This document shows positions 24,401-37,854 of a DNA stretch of 64,000 bases, piece by piece (within the stretch, counting starts at the first letter, position 1; each line of letters begins with the position of its first letter). This DNA comes from Casuarina equisetifolia (Eukaryota; Streptophyta; Magnoliopsida; Fagales; Casuarinaceae). The notes beneath the pieces were generated by a model, which did no database searches, was not told where the DNA came from, and saw only the letters and a list, made by a program, of their open reading frames with translations. The stretch is from positions 22,941,583 through 23,005,582 of the forward strand of contig CM052359.1 in NCBI GenBank assembly GCA_028551475.1, read 5' to 3'. The position numbers were made by a program, and so were the translations under genes.

Positions 24401-27400
24401 TCATTCAAAGCTAAAAGGTTCATAGTAAACTATCAGGATGCACAAACTGGGAACTTGAAATATTATACAGGAAAAAAATGTCTACACAGTTGGAAAAGAA
24501 AATTGGTGCAATCAAGAAAATAATCCAAATTTATTGCATCATTATATCCAAATCTAATTATCAGTTCTGCACTTTTTATCTAAGTAGTTTCCTTTTTAAT
24601 ATGGTATCCATAACCCAGCTCAAAAAAGTAAATATAATTAGCATAAACACATTTAGATACAAAAAGAAAGAAAAGGGAAGAGAGCCCCCCCCCCCACCCC
24701 AAGAAAAAAGTGGAAAGTAACAGGATTATAGACCCCAACGTAGTGCTTGCTCCAACTAGATAGTAAAAGTAACCTACATCACAACAGTTTCTATCAAGGA
24801 CTACATGAAACATGTAAAAAGAGAAAAGATCAAAAAGTACATAAGAGAAAATTTAAAGAACCAAATGGAACCAAGAAGAGTTAAATTAGATATCCAAGAC
24901 TAGCAACAACCCAAAAAGAGATAGAAGAAAAACCGATAATAAGACAAAAAAAAAAAAAAAGAATAAGGGATACATGTCTGTATATGAAAAGGACAGTGTG
25001 CTTCTGGCATACCATTTAAACGCCTGAGGCTTGCAAGTAAAGGATCCAGTTGCTTCTTGATGACAGAATAAATAGGCACAGAGCATGACAAGGAACTGTG
25101 AAACAACTGTTGGCACTGGATCTTCTGCCATGGAAGACAACCAGGCAACACTTTCCCTTCCAGCTGCTCCAACGCTTTTGCTGCCTCCAAATGTAATCGT
25201 CCATCAAAAGTGATAAAAGCCTTCATGAAAGCATCCTTTGGTTCAGGTGGAAGGACCTGGACTTGGCACCAATTAGCATGAGGGTTCCTCTTAGGCATGA
25301 AGCAAGAGATTTCTTTTAGGATTGCTTCTTCACAAGCATTGCAGGGAGGATTTTCTACAGCATTTCCTCTCACAAGGAAAAGGTCCAGGATTCTCCTTGT
25401 TGTAGCAGACCTCAATATTTCATAAATATCAGTTTCAGAAAGATCTTTATCAATTCCACTTATAAAAACACCATCCTTAGACTTGTTGCTAGCTCGACAA
25501 TTAACATACTTTCCTCCTATCTGGAGGCTGGAGAAATCTCTAAGCATGAGTCCAACATCATGTGTCGCACACTTTACAACTGCCAACCCATTATAGGGCC
25601 TACGTGGCCAACAAACTTTTGCTTTAACAGCAGAAAACGGGAACATTTTATGATCCCCTCCAAATGATGTCAGTGAAGGAACTACCTTTACTATTGAGCC
25701 ATTGAATTCAACTTCACTCAGTCCAGCAGCCTTTTCAGCAGCATCAGGAGTAAGAAATGTTACCCTCCCCCACTTCCCTTTGTCATCACCATCCTGTCCA
25801 ATGCCTCCAAACTTGTGGATAGCACAGATACTATAGGATGCAAACTTCTCAAGAAACATTATAAGCTCCTTATCAGAAATGGCGTCCACATTTGAATGAT
25901 ATACATCAACAGCCAAATATCTCTTTTCAAGTTCCAAATGTTTGACCATGGCACCAGCTCCAAACAAAGCTATAGGAGGTGAAACACTAGGTCCTTGATA
26001 CAAGCATTTCTCCATGCATTCATTAAGCAGTGACTTCCGTTCATACTCCAACAGACCATTCACAATGTTAGAGACCTTTTCCATGTCTTCTGAAGTGGCA
26101 AATAACTGAATCTCATTCAGGTCAACATTGACTTCAATGCCAATACGTTCATCCATGCACTCTGTTCGCAGCCGTGAAACAAGACCTTGCAAATTACTGT
26201 TCGACTTCCCACAAAATCTTCTAAGGAGAGTAGCTCCCCAACCACCCAAAACCCTTACCTGCAACCTCCGGCTGTTCACCTTACAAATATCAAACAAAGG
26301 AGGGGGGCAAAGGGTAGACAACGACTCTATATCAATAGCAGTTACACAGACCAGATATTCATTAGAAATTGACAACAGTTCGCCAAAAACCACCCAAAAA
26401 GGCTTCTGACTGAATATAAGTAATGAACTTGAAGGATGCAACTGGACACTATGCCCAGTTAGTGCCACTTCATAACCAAGTTTATCATATCCAGAATACA
26501 TGGCTATGTTCTCTTGAAGCGAAGAGAGTATAACCTTCTTCATATTTTTATCATACTCAGAAGACTTATGAGGATTCCAACGCCAGTTACGTGGTACAAT
26601 AGCATCAAGTTCATGTCTGAGGCAATATTCTAATTCCCTGACTGTATCTTGACATCTCCGCATGGATTTGGCATTAATTTTGTTTTCCCAGCACCAGTTG
26701 CCTCTCCTATCAGGAGGCACAGTCTCCCATTCCTTGTAAACAGAGAGAAGAGTAAAGAGGTCACCATTCTGATGACAGAATTGCACCTTAAGGCGATCAG
26801 ACTTTTGTTTTTCTTCATCATTACCAACTCTACAAAATATGCTGCTGGCATTCGCCATCACTGCAGCTAGAACAACTCCCTCCCGAAACAAATGATGTTC
26901 TCTGCAGCCTAGAATCAGCTTTCCAAGCCGAGGCTCAATACCCAGTTTAACCAAATTCTTACCTTCATAAGTTAAGTTAAGAACATTGTTATTCCATGTA
27001 ACAGCTCCTAACTGAACTAGATTTCTGATTGCCATGTCAATAGCTTCTGCGCTTGGTGCATCAATAAAATCAAAGTCCTGTACATTCTTGATGCCCAAAG
27101 CAAGGATCCTAAGAACTGCAATTCCAAGATGAACTCTACGAATCTCAGGTTCCTGGTTAGGAGACATTGATTCATAATCAGACACCGCATAGAGTCTATA
27201 ACACTTTCCTGGATCTGTTCTTCCAGCACGCCCAGCCCGTTGATTAGCAGAACTCTTGCTGATTGTGCAAACCTTGAGGATATTCATGCCAGTGCCAGGT
27301 TCGAATTTGCTTTCTTTAACAACACCAGAGTCAATTACGTACTTGACACCCGGAATTGTCAGTGATGTCTCTGCAACATTTGTTGCAAATATAACCTTTC

Positions 27401-29882
27401 TTTTTCCGGGGAAATCCTGGAAGACACGAGATTGCTCGTCATAAGAAAGTTTTCCATGTAAAGGTAAAGCAACTGCAGAGGACGCACTGAACTTTTCACA
27501 AGCCCATTCTACTTCCACTTGAGAAGTCAAAAAGGCAAGAATTGCCCCATTTGTTTCTGTTTCATGAACCACAGTTGCCATCCTCACTACCTCAGGAACG
27601 TATGAAGCAAAAAACCCAGAACCAGAAGCTTCTTCAATCATGCAAGGGACATATCTGACAGCAACTGGAAAGTTTCTTCCCACCACATGAAAAATTCCAC
27701 AATTGAAAAAGTACTCTGACAGCTGATTTGCATCAGCAGTGGCAGACATAATAATAACCCGTAATTCATGCCTCCGACACAACAAATTCTTGATCAGTGC
27801 TAGAAGGAGATCAGTGTTCAAGCTCCTTTCATGGGCCTCATCAACGATTATGCATGATATCCCAGATAAATTGTCGTCATTCATGTAGTGCTGCAGTAAG
27901 CAGTGGTCGGTCATATATATTACCTCAGAATCGAATTGCCACATGGATGAAGATGACCGACAGCAGATGATTGATTCATCTCGATAACACCCAATGCTTT
28001 CTTCTTTGACCCTATCTGCCAATGAGATGGCAGCTATCTTGCGGGGCTGAGTACATACAATGGAGCCATAAGCAGCAACTCCTGAATCAACTAGAAATTG
28101 AGCCAACTGCGTACTCTTTCCAGAACCCGTTTCTCCAATCAATACCATTATCTGCACAAATCGCACTCAAGAGAAACTTAGTTGACATGACTTTTAACAT
28201 TTAAGACTGTTTTAAATGATAAACAGAACCCTTAAAAAGAAAAAAGGAAAAACAAAAAGGCAGAAGGCAACATCAAGTGATTCCATAATCATAATGCATT
28301 CCTCCAAATGATTCAGCCTTCAATTGCAAGCTTCATCATCAGTTTTAGTGGCAGTGTAAACTAGAAAGCTTAGAAGTGCAACCACACAAGTGCATCTTTG
28401 TTTCACAGAAAAACAAAATCTGGTTTATGATCTGTTCTCTTCATGTTATTCCCACGGTGTGCACCCTATACATGGAATAATTTACAGCAACACATCCACA
28501 ACCCTTTGCCAGCCATTGATGTCGCCCATATGGTCCCCCAATAATCCCCCTTGAATAGTATAAAAATATTTTGCATTAGAGGATAACAGTTGAAAATTGG
28601 CATGAACAAGAACTGAATTAAGCAGAAGCACACATTTCAAGTTCCCCCGACTCCTCTTAACAGTGCCTTGAATGCTTGAACTAGTACATAATTAAAGCCC
28701 AGTCTGTAATGTCTAGCAAGTGTGTAACCCGTGCTACGAGCAAGGCAGACACTTCAAAAATAAATTTGCTTTTTCTATTTCATTCTGGAAAAATCAACAC
28801 ACAAAATTCGTATCAACAACCTTCCAATTCAAGTCGTCATAAACTATGCTGCTACAACTGTGCATCCCATACACTTATAGAGACCAAACGTTATCATCTG
28901 ATGATCTTTCCCGCCAACATTTATGCGACCCTGAACCGCCCCCCCCCCCCAAAAAAAAAAACATAAACACCCAACAAATAAATAAATAAGTAATTCACAA
29001 ACAAACCTGCTGGAAATGAATTTGTTGAATTATCTCCTTCCTGTAAGCATAAATAGGCAACCCATCCTCGAGCCGCCGACGCTCCCGCGAAACCAAGCTG
29101 TAAATGCGATTCCAATTGAAACCCTCACCGAAATCAAGTAATTGCACTTCCTCCTCATCACTCTCCTCCTTTTCGTTCCCCTTTCCTTCCAGATGAGCCA
29201 GTACACAGTTCAATGCCGACCTGAACTCGCTCAACCGCTTCTCAATCAAGTCCTTCTCGGCATCCAGCCCTTTCTTCTTGTCACAGAGGTCGTTGAACAC
29301 TCGGGGCGGATTCAACTCACCAAGCATTTTTGAGATATTGCCAATCTCGCGTAAGACGCGCTTGAGCTTCTCGCGCCATCTCTTTACTTCATCGCCGTCT
29401 TTCAAGCGGCGAACACGGTCTGTGAATAGGGCTCGGAGCCGGTTGTGGAGCTCGCGGTCATTAATTGGGACAGCGAATCTCGGCTCGAAACTGTGAGCGC
29501 CGTCGAAGCGCAAGCCCCAGAGACTGACCGTCGCTTCCACAGCGTCAGTCCACCCAGAGAAGGTCAAGGCTCCGGCTACGGGACCTGACTCAATAACTCT
29601 TACACCCTCCGGCGAAGGCACGCATTGAGCGATCACAGACTCGAAGTCAATGCTTCCGAGTCCACTGCAATTGCGTCGGAGCTGCACGACGAAGGTCTGT
29701 CCTCGACGACCCCCGGCAGGCCCGAGAGGCGGCTCGGGTCGGCATTTCGCCGGATTATTAGAAGGCTGGCGAGGGTACTCGGAATTACAGGGCACGTATC
29801 GGGGCTGCACGGGGGAAGTATGGTGGGGCTGAGGCCGCGATGATCTCCCGGAGGCGGGATCGGGACGGTAGCTTCTCCTCAT
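21428..29882 (-). CDS. DEAH11/DEAH12: DEAH-box RNA helicase fused to a RING-IBR-RING E3 ligase module
   Basis: This plant family (Arabidopsis At4g01020 and At5g10370) combines an SF2 helicase with an RBR ubiquitin-ligase domain in one protein. Three exons (minus): 29882-29007, 28151-25013 and 22653-21428, in frame, 1,746 residues. The helicase core shows Walker A GETGSGKST (298-306), DEAH (396-399), SAT (428-430) and QRAGRAGR (596-603), followed by the C-terminal helicase-associated region. The end carries RING1 (from C1533), IBR, and RING2 with CPAC (1692-1695) and 'DGCNHVEC', whose C1705 sits where RBR enzymes have their catalytic cysteine. The start is the ATG at 29882; the frame is open further upstream only from a GTG. 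Both enzymatic halves look intact. The substrate and RNA target are not known to me. Confidence 0.95.
22654..25012 (-). other. Intron 2 of the helicase-RBR gene (2.36 kb)
   Basis: This is the longest intron of the gene, separating the helicase part from the RBR part. It is AT-rich with poly-A/T and a C-run near 24687-24700, and contains a diverged tandem duplication (23291-23655). Frames inside it (for example 24478-24720) are not protein-like. Confidence 0.7.
23291..23655. repeat. Diverged tandem duplication, two copies of about 165-170 bp
   Basis: Copy 1 (about 23291-23455) and copy 2 (about 23486-23655) both begin ctcacagatgcaa. They share, in order, gattatgccaaa, cagcatcact, aaatcct and gtcagatgct, with a period near 195 bases. 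Divergence is substantial, so the duplication is old. It lies wholly inside helicase intron 2. Confidence 0.7.
28938..28961. repeat. Poly-C/poly-A run in helicase intron 1
   Basis: A run of Cs is followed directly by a run of As. Length calls in such tracts are unreliable in assemblies. It is non-coding and lies within intron 1 (28152-29006). Confidence 0.8.
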
Positions 29883-30941
29883 GGCACATGAACAGTGAGC
29901 AAACACAGAGCGAGTGACTCTGGTAGAAGAAAAAACGTGAGAGAGAAGTTGGACGGTGACAGCCGCAAGGCTCGCATTTATATCGGCAGGGACAAGAAAG
30001 GTATTTCAGGGTTTTTGGATACGCAAAGGAGGCGAACCCAACCAAGAAGTAGCACTACAAGGGTTTAGTGAGGGTGCGGAAGCGTTTACGATGTACTCTA
30101 ATCCCATCTTCCCTAATCACCTTCCGATCACCGGCGCTGCGGCTTCGTCGGTTGACTCGGTAAGCAAATCAAAGGGTAAAAGGGTTGTTTGATGTGCTGC
30201 GCGCACGAATACCGTACACTGGTGCTAGTGTACTTCTTAACCGTTTTTGCCGCAAAACACGGCCTTTTAACAAAGGTAGTGTAATCCTGAGTCACGTCGA
30301 CAAAGACCAAGTAGTGTCAGAGCATCACTGAAAGGTCACCGGAAACGGCAGCCATTTGAGTTATTTATGAGATCAGGGAAACTGCTCTGAAATAAAATAT
30401 AACGACTCTACACTGCAATTCTATTCTGCAGGGAAGAAGATACAAAATAAGTACAGGTGTCGGGTCAGGGACCACAGGGAAGACGAAGCAACGTATCTAT
30501 CGGCAGCAGCAGCAGCAGCAGCAGCATTACCATAAAACATAAAATATTTAAAAGATGTTGAAATCTCGGCTACTCGAGAAGGCTCCTCTTCCACGGCGAG
30601 AAACTTAGCCTGCAAGTAGCAATCGCATGTCGTCGTCCGCCGAATGACGTCGGAACGCAGCAACGGTTATCCTTTGAAAAGAGAAACATGAATCATGAAC
30701 AAGATCTATTTCCAGTTTCAGTCTTTCTTCCCTTAGGAAGATCAAGGGAAAGCAAGAAGTTTGTTTGATCAATTTACACTCCCAAAATGCACCAAGAATG
30801 CATTTCTCACTACAGCTTTGGTTGAAGAAAGAAAAATTGGAATCACAAATCATAAGCGAAACCATATTCAGCTACTTGAGAGGATCAAGGTTATGTCTCA
30901 GATTCAACACCTGCTGGACTGTCAATGCGATACTAGCAGTT
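29883..30941. promoter_or_regulatory. Helicase promoter region and RIBA 3' flank
   Basis: About 1.06 kb separates the RIBA stop codon from the helicase start, both genes on the minus strand. It should hold the RIBA 3' UTR and the helicase promoter and leader. A (CAG)n microsatellite lies at about 30502-30525. I see no additional gene. Confidence 0.5.
30502..30525. repeat. (CAG)n microsatellite
   Basis: About eight CAG units lie 3' of the RIBA stop codon, possibly in its 3' UTR. As non-coding DNA the tract is a plausible length-polymorphic marker. Confidence 0.85.
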
Positions 30942-33900
30942 TTATTCAATAATGCCCCCTGCATGACCATTATCTTCTGAACCATAGATATGCCCCATTT
31001 TCTCACTTATAGTCTCCATATATCTTTTGTTCTCCGAGGTTATTGGTCTCATCAATGGGACCCTGCCTACAATTGCCAAGCCATAACCTTTCAGACCAAC
31101 ATACTTAGCAGGATTGTTCGTCATTAACTTCATTGTCCGAACCCCTATATCTCGAAGTATCTGCAGTAGATTGTCTTAAATATCAGCGGCTTAAAGATGA
31201 GTTAATGCAATGTTGCAAAAGGAAAAGGAGAAAGGAGGACCAGAGGGGAAAAAAAGGCAAGTCTACATATGACAAACCTACCATCAGCATACATTAGATA
31301 ACTTTATACACAGTTGGAAATGGGAATGAGGTTGATAACGAAAACATGGTTTAAGTGCAAAGATTCGATTATAGTGATGCATAAAAAGAAATCACTTTAA
31401 CTGTGGAAATCCTAATCAGAAAGTAAAGGAACACTGAAGTTATAATGATGAAAAGACACAAACACGTTCACATGCATGGAAATCCGGAAAGACTTCTTAT
31501 CTTTTTGTTAACATATCTTCCATGATTAATACAAGAATGAAATAGTGGCAGCTCTTCGGTAAAGTAAGCCAAAAAGTGCCCACATTTCTCCAACCAGATG
31601 GTTGGTGAATGAGATCCATTCAGATGAGCAATACAATGGGCACTAAAGGTCATGAATGAGATCTGATATGCTGCTAAAGAGGCAATTACCTGTGCGCCGA
31701 TGCCATATTCTCGAGAATCAACAGGCAATCCCAACTCCTCATTTGCTTCAACTGTATCACGCCCACCGTCCCGGAGGTTGTAAGCACGAAGCTTGTGGCC
31801 CAGACCAATTCCTCTACCTTCATGTCCACGCAGATATATCAATACACCCCTCCCTGCTGCTTCAATTTGCTTCATTGCAAGTGCCAACTGTTTTCCACAG
31901 TCGCATCTGGCTGACCCAAATATGTCACCAGTGAGACACTCAGAATGTACCCTCACAAGAATATCGTGCCCATCACCAATCTCACCCTGTTCACATCAAA
32001 ACCCAGCCATGATTACCCCAGGAATGGACGTAGATCAAACAACAAAATCTCGTCAAATCATTTGGCGACCAAGCTTTTGTTTCCTTTTTTTTTATGACTA
32101 GTGTTCTTCAATGTGAAGAGAAGGAACCGTCATGCAGGGTTCAGAAAAGGAAAAAAGAATGAATAAAGAAAGATGTAAAGCTAAAGTATTCTTTTGAACA
32201 GAGTAGAACTTGAGAACAAAATTTAGCAGGGACGCAGTCTATGCAGATTGTATCAGTTCATTGCAAATAATTCAGTAAAATAATAACCAACCATGCATCT
32301 AGCTAAAGCAGAAACAGTATGCATCTTCTAAAAGATCCCGAGTACCAACTAGAAAGATCCAACCAAAAAACATGAGTGATTTGATCAGAGATTTTCAAGT
32401 TTCTACAATTAGTCTTGAAGCCCATGGTATGTCAAGATATCCAGCAAAGCAAACTAATCCACCAAGAAGCTTTCACCTCTCAGGCTGACAGGCGATTGAC
32501 AATCTTCTCATCTCCCAAAATAAAAAAATACATAGACCCGCTTAATGCGCTAGGATCACAAATCGTAGGAGAAAATCACATCAAGTTGTCTACTTTAAAG
32601 ACTACCTTAGATCAATTGGTCCTGATCAAATGTGAGTAGGAGAAACAACACTACTCAAGCTCAATGATGAGTCGATCTACTGGTCTACAACCTTGAACTC
32701 TCCCCTTAAAAAACCAGGCATATATACAAACATATATCTAGGTACATATTCACATATATTTGTATGGAAGTTTCTGCAACATGCTTAAGGATATGCTCAC
32801 AATTCTATGGTAACATAACTCAATATACCATCTGAAACTTGACCTCAACGTTATACCAAATCCCTATTCAAGTCCAGTGATTTTACTTGTCAGAGTACAC
32901 TGTTTCAAGAGACATTATCCTGAAAAATAGGTAACTTACCCTCCTTGCCTAGCATGGTGTCCTGAAAAATTTTAAGTTCTAGAGTGTTAATACAATGAAA
33001 TACAAATTTAAAGAAAGAGGCACTATGCAGTTATTCATAGTACTTAAATAAATAATCAATGGCAAAAGAAACTACTAGTTTTTGAAAGTTTCAAAATTTG
33101 GTTCATAAAGAAACATAGAGGTTTAATTTACCAAAAAGCAGTCATGGGTTTGGAGAAGGGGAAGCCCACTGTCAATTAGATATGAGGGTATGCATCAAAC
33201 ATGAGTCAGCATGTTTAGATAAAGCTATTTAATAGCGCTTCGGCCCATTGTGGCCGAGCCTTGCCTTGAGAAATCAGCTAAAGAACCATTAAAGCTTGAC
33301 TTTGAAAAGCAACTTATAATCCTACAACCATATAAGCTCATAATTCACCATTTACATCTCAGCTTGCTGAGTTCGTCCCAGTGTACTGGATCACACCACT
33401 GATGCATAATAGCTAAAGGCAGTACAATTATCCAAACACTGCAATTTTCTGAAAAATATGGCATGTACTTTGGTAGAAGATCAATGAAGAGGCTGGAAAG
33501 AAACATGCCTTCCCACTCATAATTTACCAAAAAATGTTCACCCGCAAGGCAATCTTTAAAAGTATAGACCTCCCCCAATTTCCCAAATTCTAGCATCTGC
33601 ACTTAAATACACAGTAACTGAAAAAAAGGAAGTCATTAGTTTTTATTGCCCTTTTTTTAACTTTTTTTCCATATTCATAAATAAAGCATGATTAGATTAC
33701 CATTGGAGCTTTCACATTCTGACAAAAAAGGCCATTACTTTTTGAGTGAAGTTTATTTAATTGATAAGGCGCAGCTCTATACTTGTCAGTACTGATGTTG
33801 GAATGTGGACTTTTATCATTCGGCATCCCAAAGAGGAAATTGTAACAACCACAATGGGAATGTAGTACCTCATAAGAATTTCGTCAACATTATGAAATTC

Positions 33901-36900
33901 GTAAAATAAATGTTCGTCCATGGATATGCTAGATGAATAGCTCAACAAGACCAAACACCACCAATATCCATCACAAAACTAAAAAAGTGACTCAATTACC
34001 AGCTTTACCAAAACCCAAATGATTAAAATAATTACTTCTTACAAAACAATTAAAAGAGAAAACAAAGGAAAAAAAAATGAACCAAAACCTAAACAAAACT
34101 GCAATTTGAGCCACAGTTCAAGAAAATGTCACACTCAAAATGCTGGTTTGTACATAGCCTCGCCAAGGCCTATTAAAAAATTCCCTCAGAAGAAATAATC
34201 TTTAAGCTCCACTTTTATCTTTCAAGATCAACAAAAATGCTACTTTTCAATATTTCAAGAAGCAAAGACTTCACAATTTGAAGCGGGGAGGGCTCCACAA
34301 AGTTTTCACAAAAACTGAAGCAAATAACAACGTTCATAAAGAAACAACCAACTTAACCCCTTGAGGTGGCCTAAGCAGCAACATATTGCACAAAGAGGCA
34401 TTAATGGTATGCAGTGCAGGGTTTAGCAAAACAGAACCTATGAGAAAGTGAAACTTGTAAGGGAATATGGACCAAAAAAACCAATGACTTTCGAAAATTA
34501 ACCATAGGAGCGTACGTCAGCATAAGGAATATATAAGAAAGTATTATCCATAGGTCAAACTTTTATATAATTGCATGAATACACTTCAATAGACAATTAT
34601 TATATAAGCAGTTGACTAATGTTGGTGTTCCATAATTTAGGTAAGATAGTTTCAACATATCAATATCAGATATGACAATTTGCTTACTTTAACCATGGCA
34701 ATGTGCTCTATTCCATCCAGCAATGACCTATAACAGTAGGCTTTGAATGGTCCCCACATTGTGGGAATTGGTGCAGCAGCCGCCCGCTCCACTAACTTAT
34801 CCCTTTTCCTCCTATATCTGCCAATTGTAACTGATAGTTACATAACGTGATATACCTTTGTTTAGTTTAAAAGGCATGAGAAATTGAACAATTTGCAAAC
34901 GAAAGATCTGAACAGGAAAAACCATGACAAGACGACAGAATTGAATTTTTCCTATTCTTTTTTGAATCTCTGCAGAATCAAGCTCTATTAAGTGAAAGAA
35001 CAATTTGACATATGTGTTCTCAAGCATACGAAGATGTAAGGATTTATTTGGTCACTACAATTAGAACTCTTTTGTGGAAAAACACACTGAAATACCTGAT
35101 TAAATCAGCAATTGAAATAATTTTCAAGTTTTTTGCCTCCGCAAACTGGCAAAGCCTTAGTAATCTAGCCATAGAACCATCATCGTCCACAACCTCACAT
35201 AAAACTGCAACAGGTTCTAACCCAGCCAAAACAGCAAGGTCAACAGAAGCTTCTGTGTGTCCAGCTCTTTTCAAGACCCCTCCCTCTCTGTACTTGAGGG
35301 GGAAAATATGGCCAGGTCGGTTGAAATCCTCCGGTTTAGAATGTCTTGATGCAAGAGCCAATACAGTGGCAACCCTATCACGAGCTGAGACACCAGTCGT
35401 TGTACCATATTTTGCATCCTATTGAAATCCAAGGTAATTGGAAGTGAGCAATTTAATTTAAAATAACAGTTAATAATCAGTACATCAAAACAGATTCCGT
35501 GGTAATGGCAAAAAAATTACTTGAACCAAACAAAAAAGTTACATAATCACCATCAAAAAGTTTAAGATCAAAACTGCCAGCTCTTTTTAAGCTTCCTCCC
35601 TTGCAACAAAAATCCATTCAAATATAGGAATAAGAATCTATTCATGCATTTAGCTTGCTTTCATTCTTATATATTCCTTTAGAGGCAATAAAATTCATAG
35701 CAAACATTTAAGCATTGTACACAAATCGGCACATAAATCATTCAAACCAGCAGCTTATGATAAAAGATAGAGTTACCTTTATAGTGGCCACCTAACTGAA
35801 CATCAAAAACCCCAACGAGACCATATATTCTAACTGTTATGGTCGCAAAGATTTGCTCACAGTTACAACATGCACCAACTATTATAAATAATAAGATGAA
35901 ACGGGTTAGAGACTTAAACTACATATCGTACAACAAAGAAAAGAAAAACTAGGTGAAACTTGTTTTCTGCTCACACATTCTAATCACATTGATGCACTCT
36001 ATCATTGAATTTGTAAACTGATCCAAAATTATTGCCTACTGTAAACATCAACCCCCTATCAAATGATGCAGAAAGCAGTTCATATTTTCACACGAAACTT
36101 CATACTTCTCCCAAGAAAACAAATTACAGATGTTTTTGAACTTCAGAACAAGTATATACAAATGAAAGGAAATCAATCACTTACGACTGAGACGGTAAAT
36201 GCCGTACAAAGCTTCTCTTCATTCTCCTTCTGGGACACCATCAATGGGAGTTGCAACCTCTCCAAGTCCTCCCCTTTCATGCTCACACACACGATTCCAG
36301 TTCCATGCTTGACAATAAACGCCATAGCCTCCGGCGTTACCTTCGACGCGGCCATTATAAGATCTCCCTCATTTTCTCTGTCTTCATCGTCTACAACAAT
36401 TACCATCTGCAACAACCAACGCACATAAGTAACCATCTTATCTTTAGTCATCCGCAAAAAATAAACACACACATTGCTTTTTAACCCCCACCAACCTTGC
36501 CGTTCCTAATATCCTCCACTGCCTCAGGAATAGAAGAAAAACCTCCTGTAGGACGGTCCAAGTCACAGACATCTTTGGCAAAGAAACTCCCTGTATTAGG
36601 AGTTATCTCTGCAGCCATTGTCCCAAAAGCTATTTCTATCTCATCAGGCCGTGTTTCAATCCCACTTCGTTCACCCCTCTGTCTATTCACCAAATTGTCG
36701 TGCCCTCCAGATATTATTGCGGCTCTCATCACTGTACCATTACCATTGAAGCTTAAAGACAACCTCTTCGTTACATTCGCAGTTAACGGTCTGGCACGAT
36801 GAAATACACTATTCTGGCCTCTGACGAATTGAGAAAATGATAAAAATTAGCCAAAGCAATCTTCTTTACATGGTTATTTTGCCTACTTCAGAATAGAAGT

Positions 36901-37081
36901 CACTATTCTTCTGTTATTTGATCTTTCCCTCAGTTCATTTTATCATTTAGCGACCAAAGAAAGAAACTTGGTTAAGAATAACGAAAATTAAAAGGGATTC
37001 CGAGGTAGGAGTTGTCAAGAAAGCTCACTGTAAACGGGATGGAGCCCTCGAAGAGCACTGGTAGACGTTGGTCGAAGCCAT
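30942..37081 (-). CDS. RIBA: Bifunctional riboflavin biosynthesis protein RIBA (DHBP synthase / GTP cyclohydrolase II)
   Basis: RIBA makes both precursors of riboflavin in plastids: 3,4-dihydroxy-2-butanone 4-phosphate from ribulose 5-phosphate, and the pyrimidine from GTP. Seven exons (minus): 37081-37029, 36820-36496, 36406-36185, 35418-35096, 34817-34688, 31986-31690 and 31160-30942, giving 522 residues. The first roughly 100 residues are Ser/Arg-rich, as in a chloroplast transit peptide. The DHBP synthase half has the acidic metal/phosphate loop '[10 protein letters not shown]' (132-141) and '[14 protein letters not shown]'. The cyclohydrolase half has the three zinc Cys (368, 379, 381 in '[14 protein letters not shown]') and 'GHEGRGIGL'. 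Intron 5 is 2.7 kb. Some Arabidopsis paralogues have lost one activity; here the motifs of both are present, so a RIBA1-type enzyme is likely. Confidence 0.95.
31987..34687 (-). other. RIBA intron 5 (2.7 kb)
   Basis: This long AT-rich intron lies at the join between the two enzymatic domains. Short frames inside (32415-32639, 33345-33602) are not protein-like, and I see no clear transposon. Its length is notable beside the other RIBA introns. Confidence 0.7.
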
Positions 37082-37156
37082 CGAGGCCTGAGCTTTGAAG
37101 GATTATTTATGCAAGATATCGTATTATAATAACAAAAGCAAACAAAAAACTATGGT

Positions 37157-37178
37157 AGAGAGAGAGAGAGAGAGAGAT
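37157..37178. repeat. (GA)n microsatellite upstream of RIBA
   Basis: About eleven GA units lie roughly 75 bases upstream of the RIBA ATG, in the likely 5' leader or core promoter. On the coding strand this is a CT tract, which is common in plant leaders. Confidence 0.8.
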
Positions 37179-37332
37179 GTTCCTGTAGCAAAAGGGGTTA
37201 GGTTGGCAGGCTCTGTGGCTAACACCACCACCACAGCCGCGAAACAAATGTGGAAGATGGGACTGACAAAGTACATTTAGACAATTCGGGTAATGCCTAG
37301 ACGTCACTAGCGGAACTGGTGATTTATTCATT

Positions 37333-37361
37333 TTCTTCTTCTTCTTCTTCTTTTTTTTTTA
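37333..37361. repeat. (TTC)n and poly-T tract
   Basis: TTC repeats run into a poly-T run in the RIBA upstream region. No other function is indicated. Confidence 0.75.
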
Positions 37362-37854
37362 AGGATTTAGAGGGATCAATAATATTTATATTATATGCTT
37401 CATAATCAGAACTGTGATTAACAGAAGGAAGACAGCTTATAATAGGCTAAAGAACTTAATAATTCACGGTAAGTTAATAAGGTCATTTTTCACTCACTTG
37501 AATATTCTTTGTAGGTGAGTGGGTAATTTCCAATTGAAATTACTAACAAAGCGTGGTGGAGATTTTGGGTTATTAAAAAAACTGGACTTCTCCAGACATC
37601 TTTGAAGACAAAATCTAAGATCACCCTATTGAAAAAATTAGAATAAAATGTCTTTCTGAAAAAGCAAAAGGGTTATTACCATTCTAAATCTACATAATTA
37701 AGAAAAAAAGTTAAACTAATCAAGTTTAATAAATACTTAAAAGAAGTTATTACAGTATCAAATTGGAGAAAGAAATCTTTAAACTCACAACTATGTTTAA
37801 TTATGAAGAAGGATTCCTATAAGGTATTGAATGAAGAATTATTAATTGTAACAT

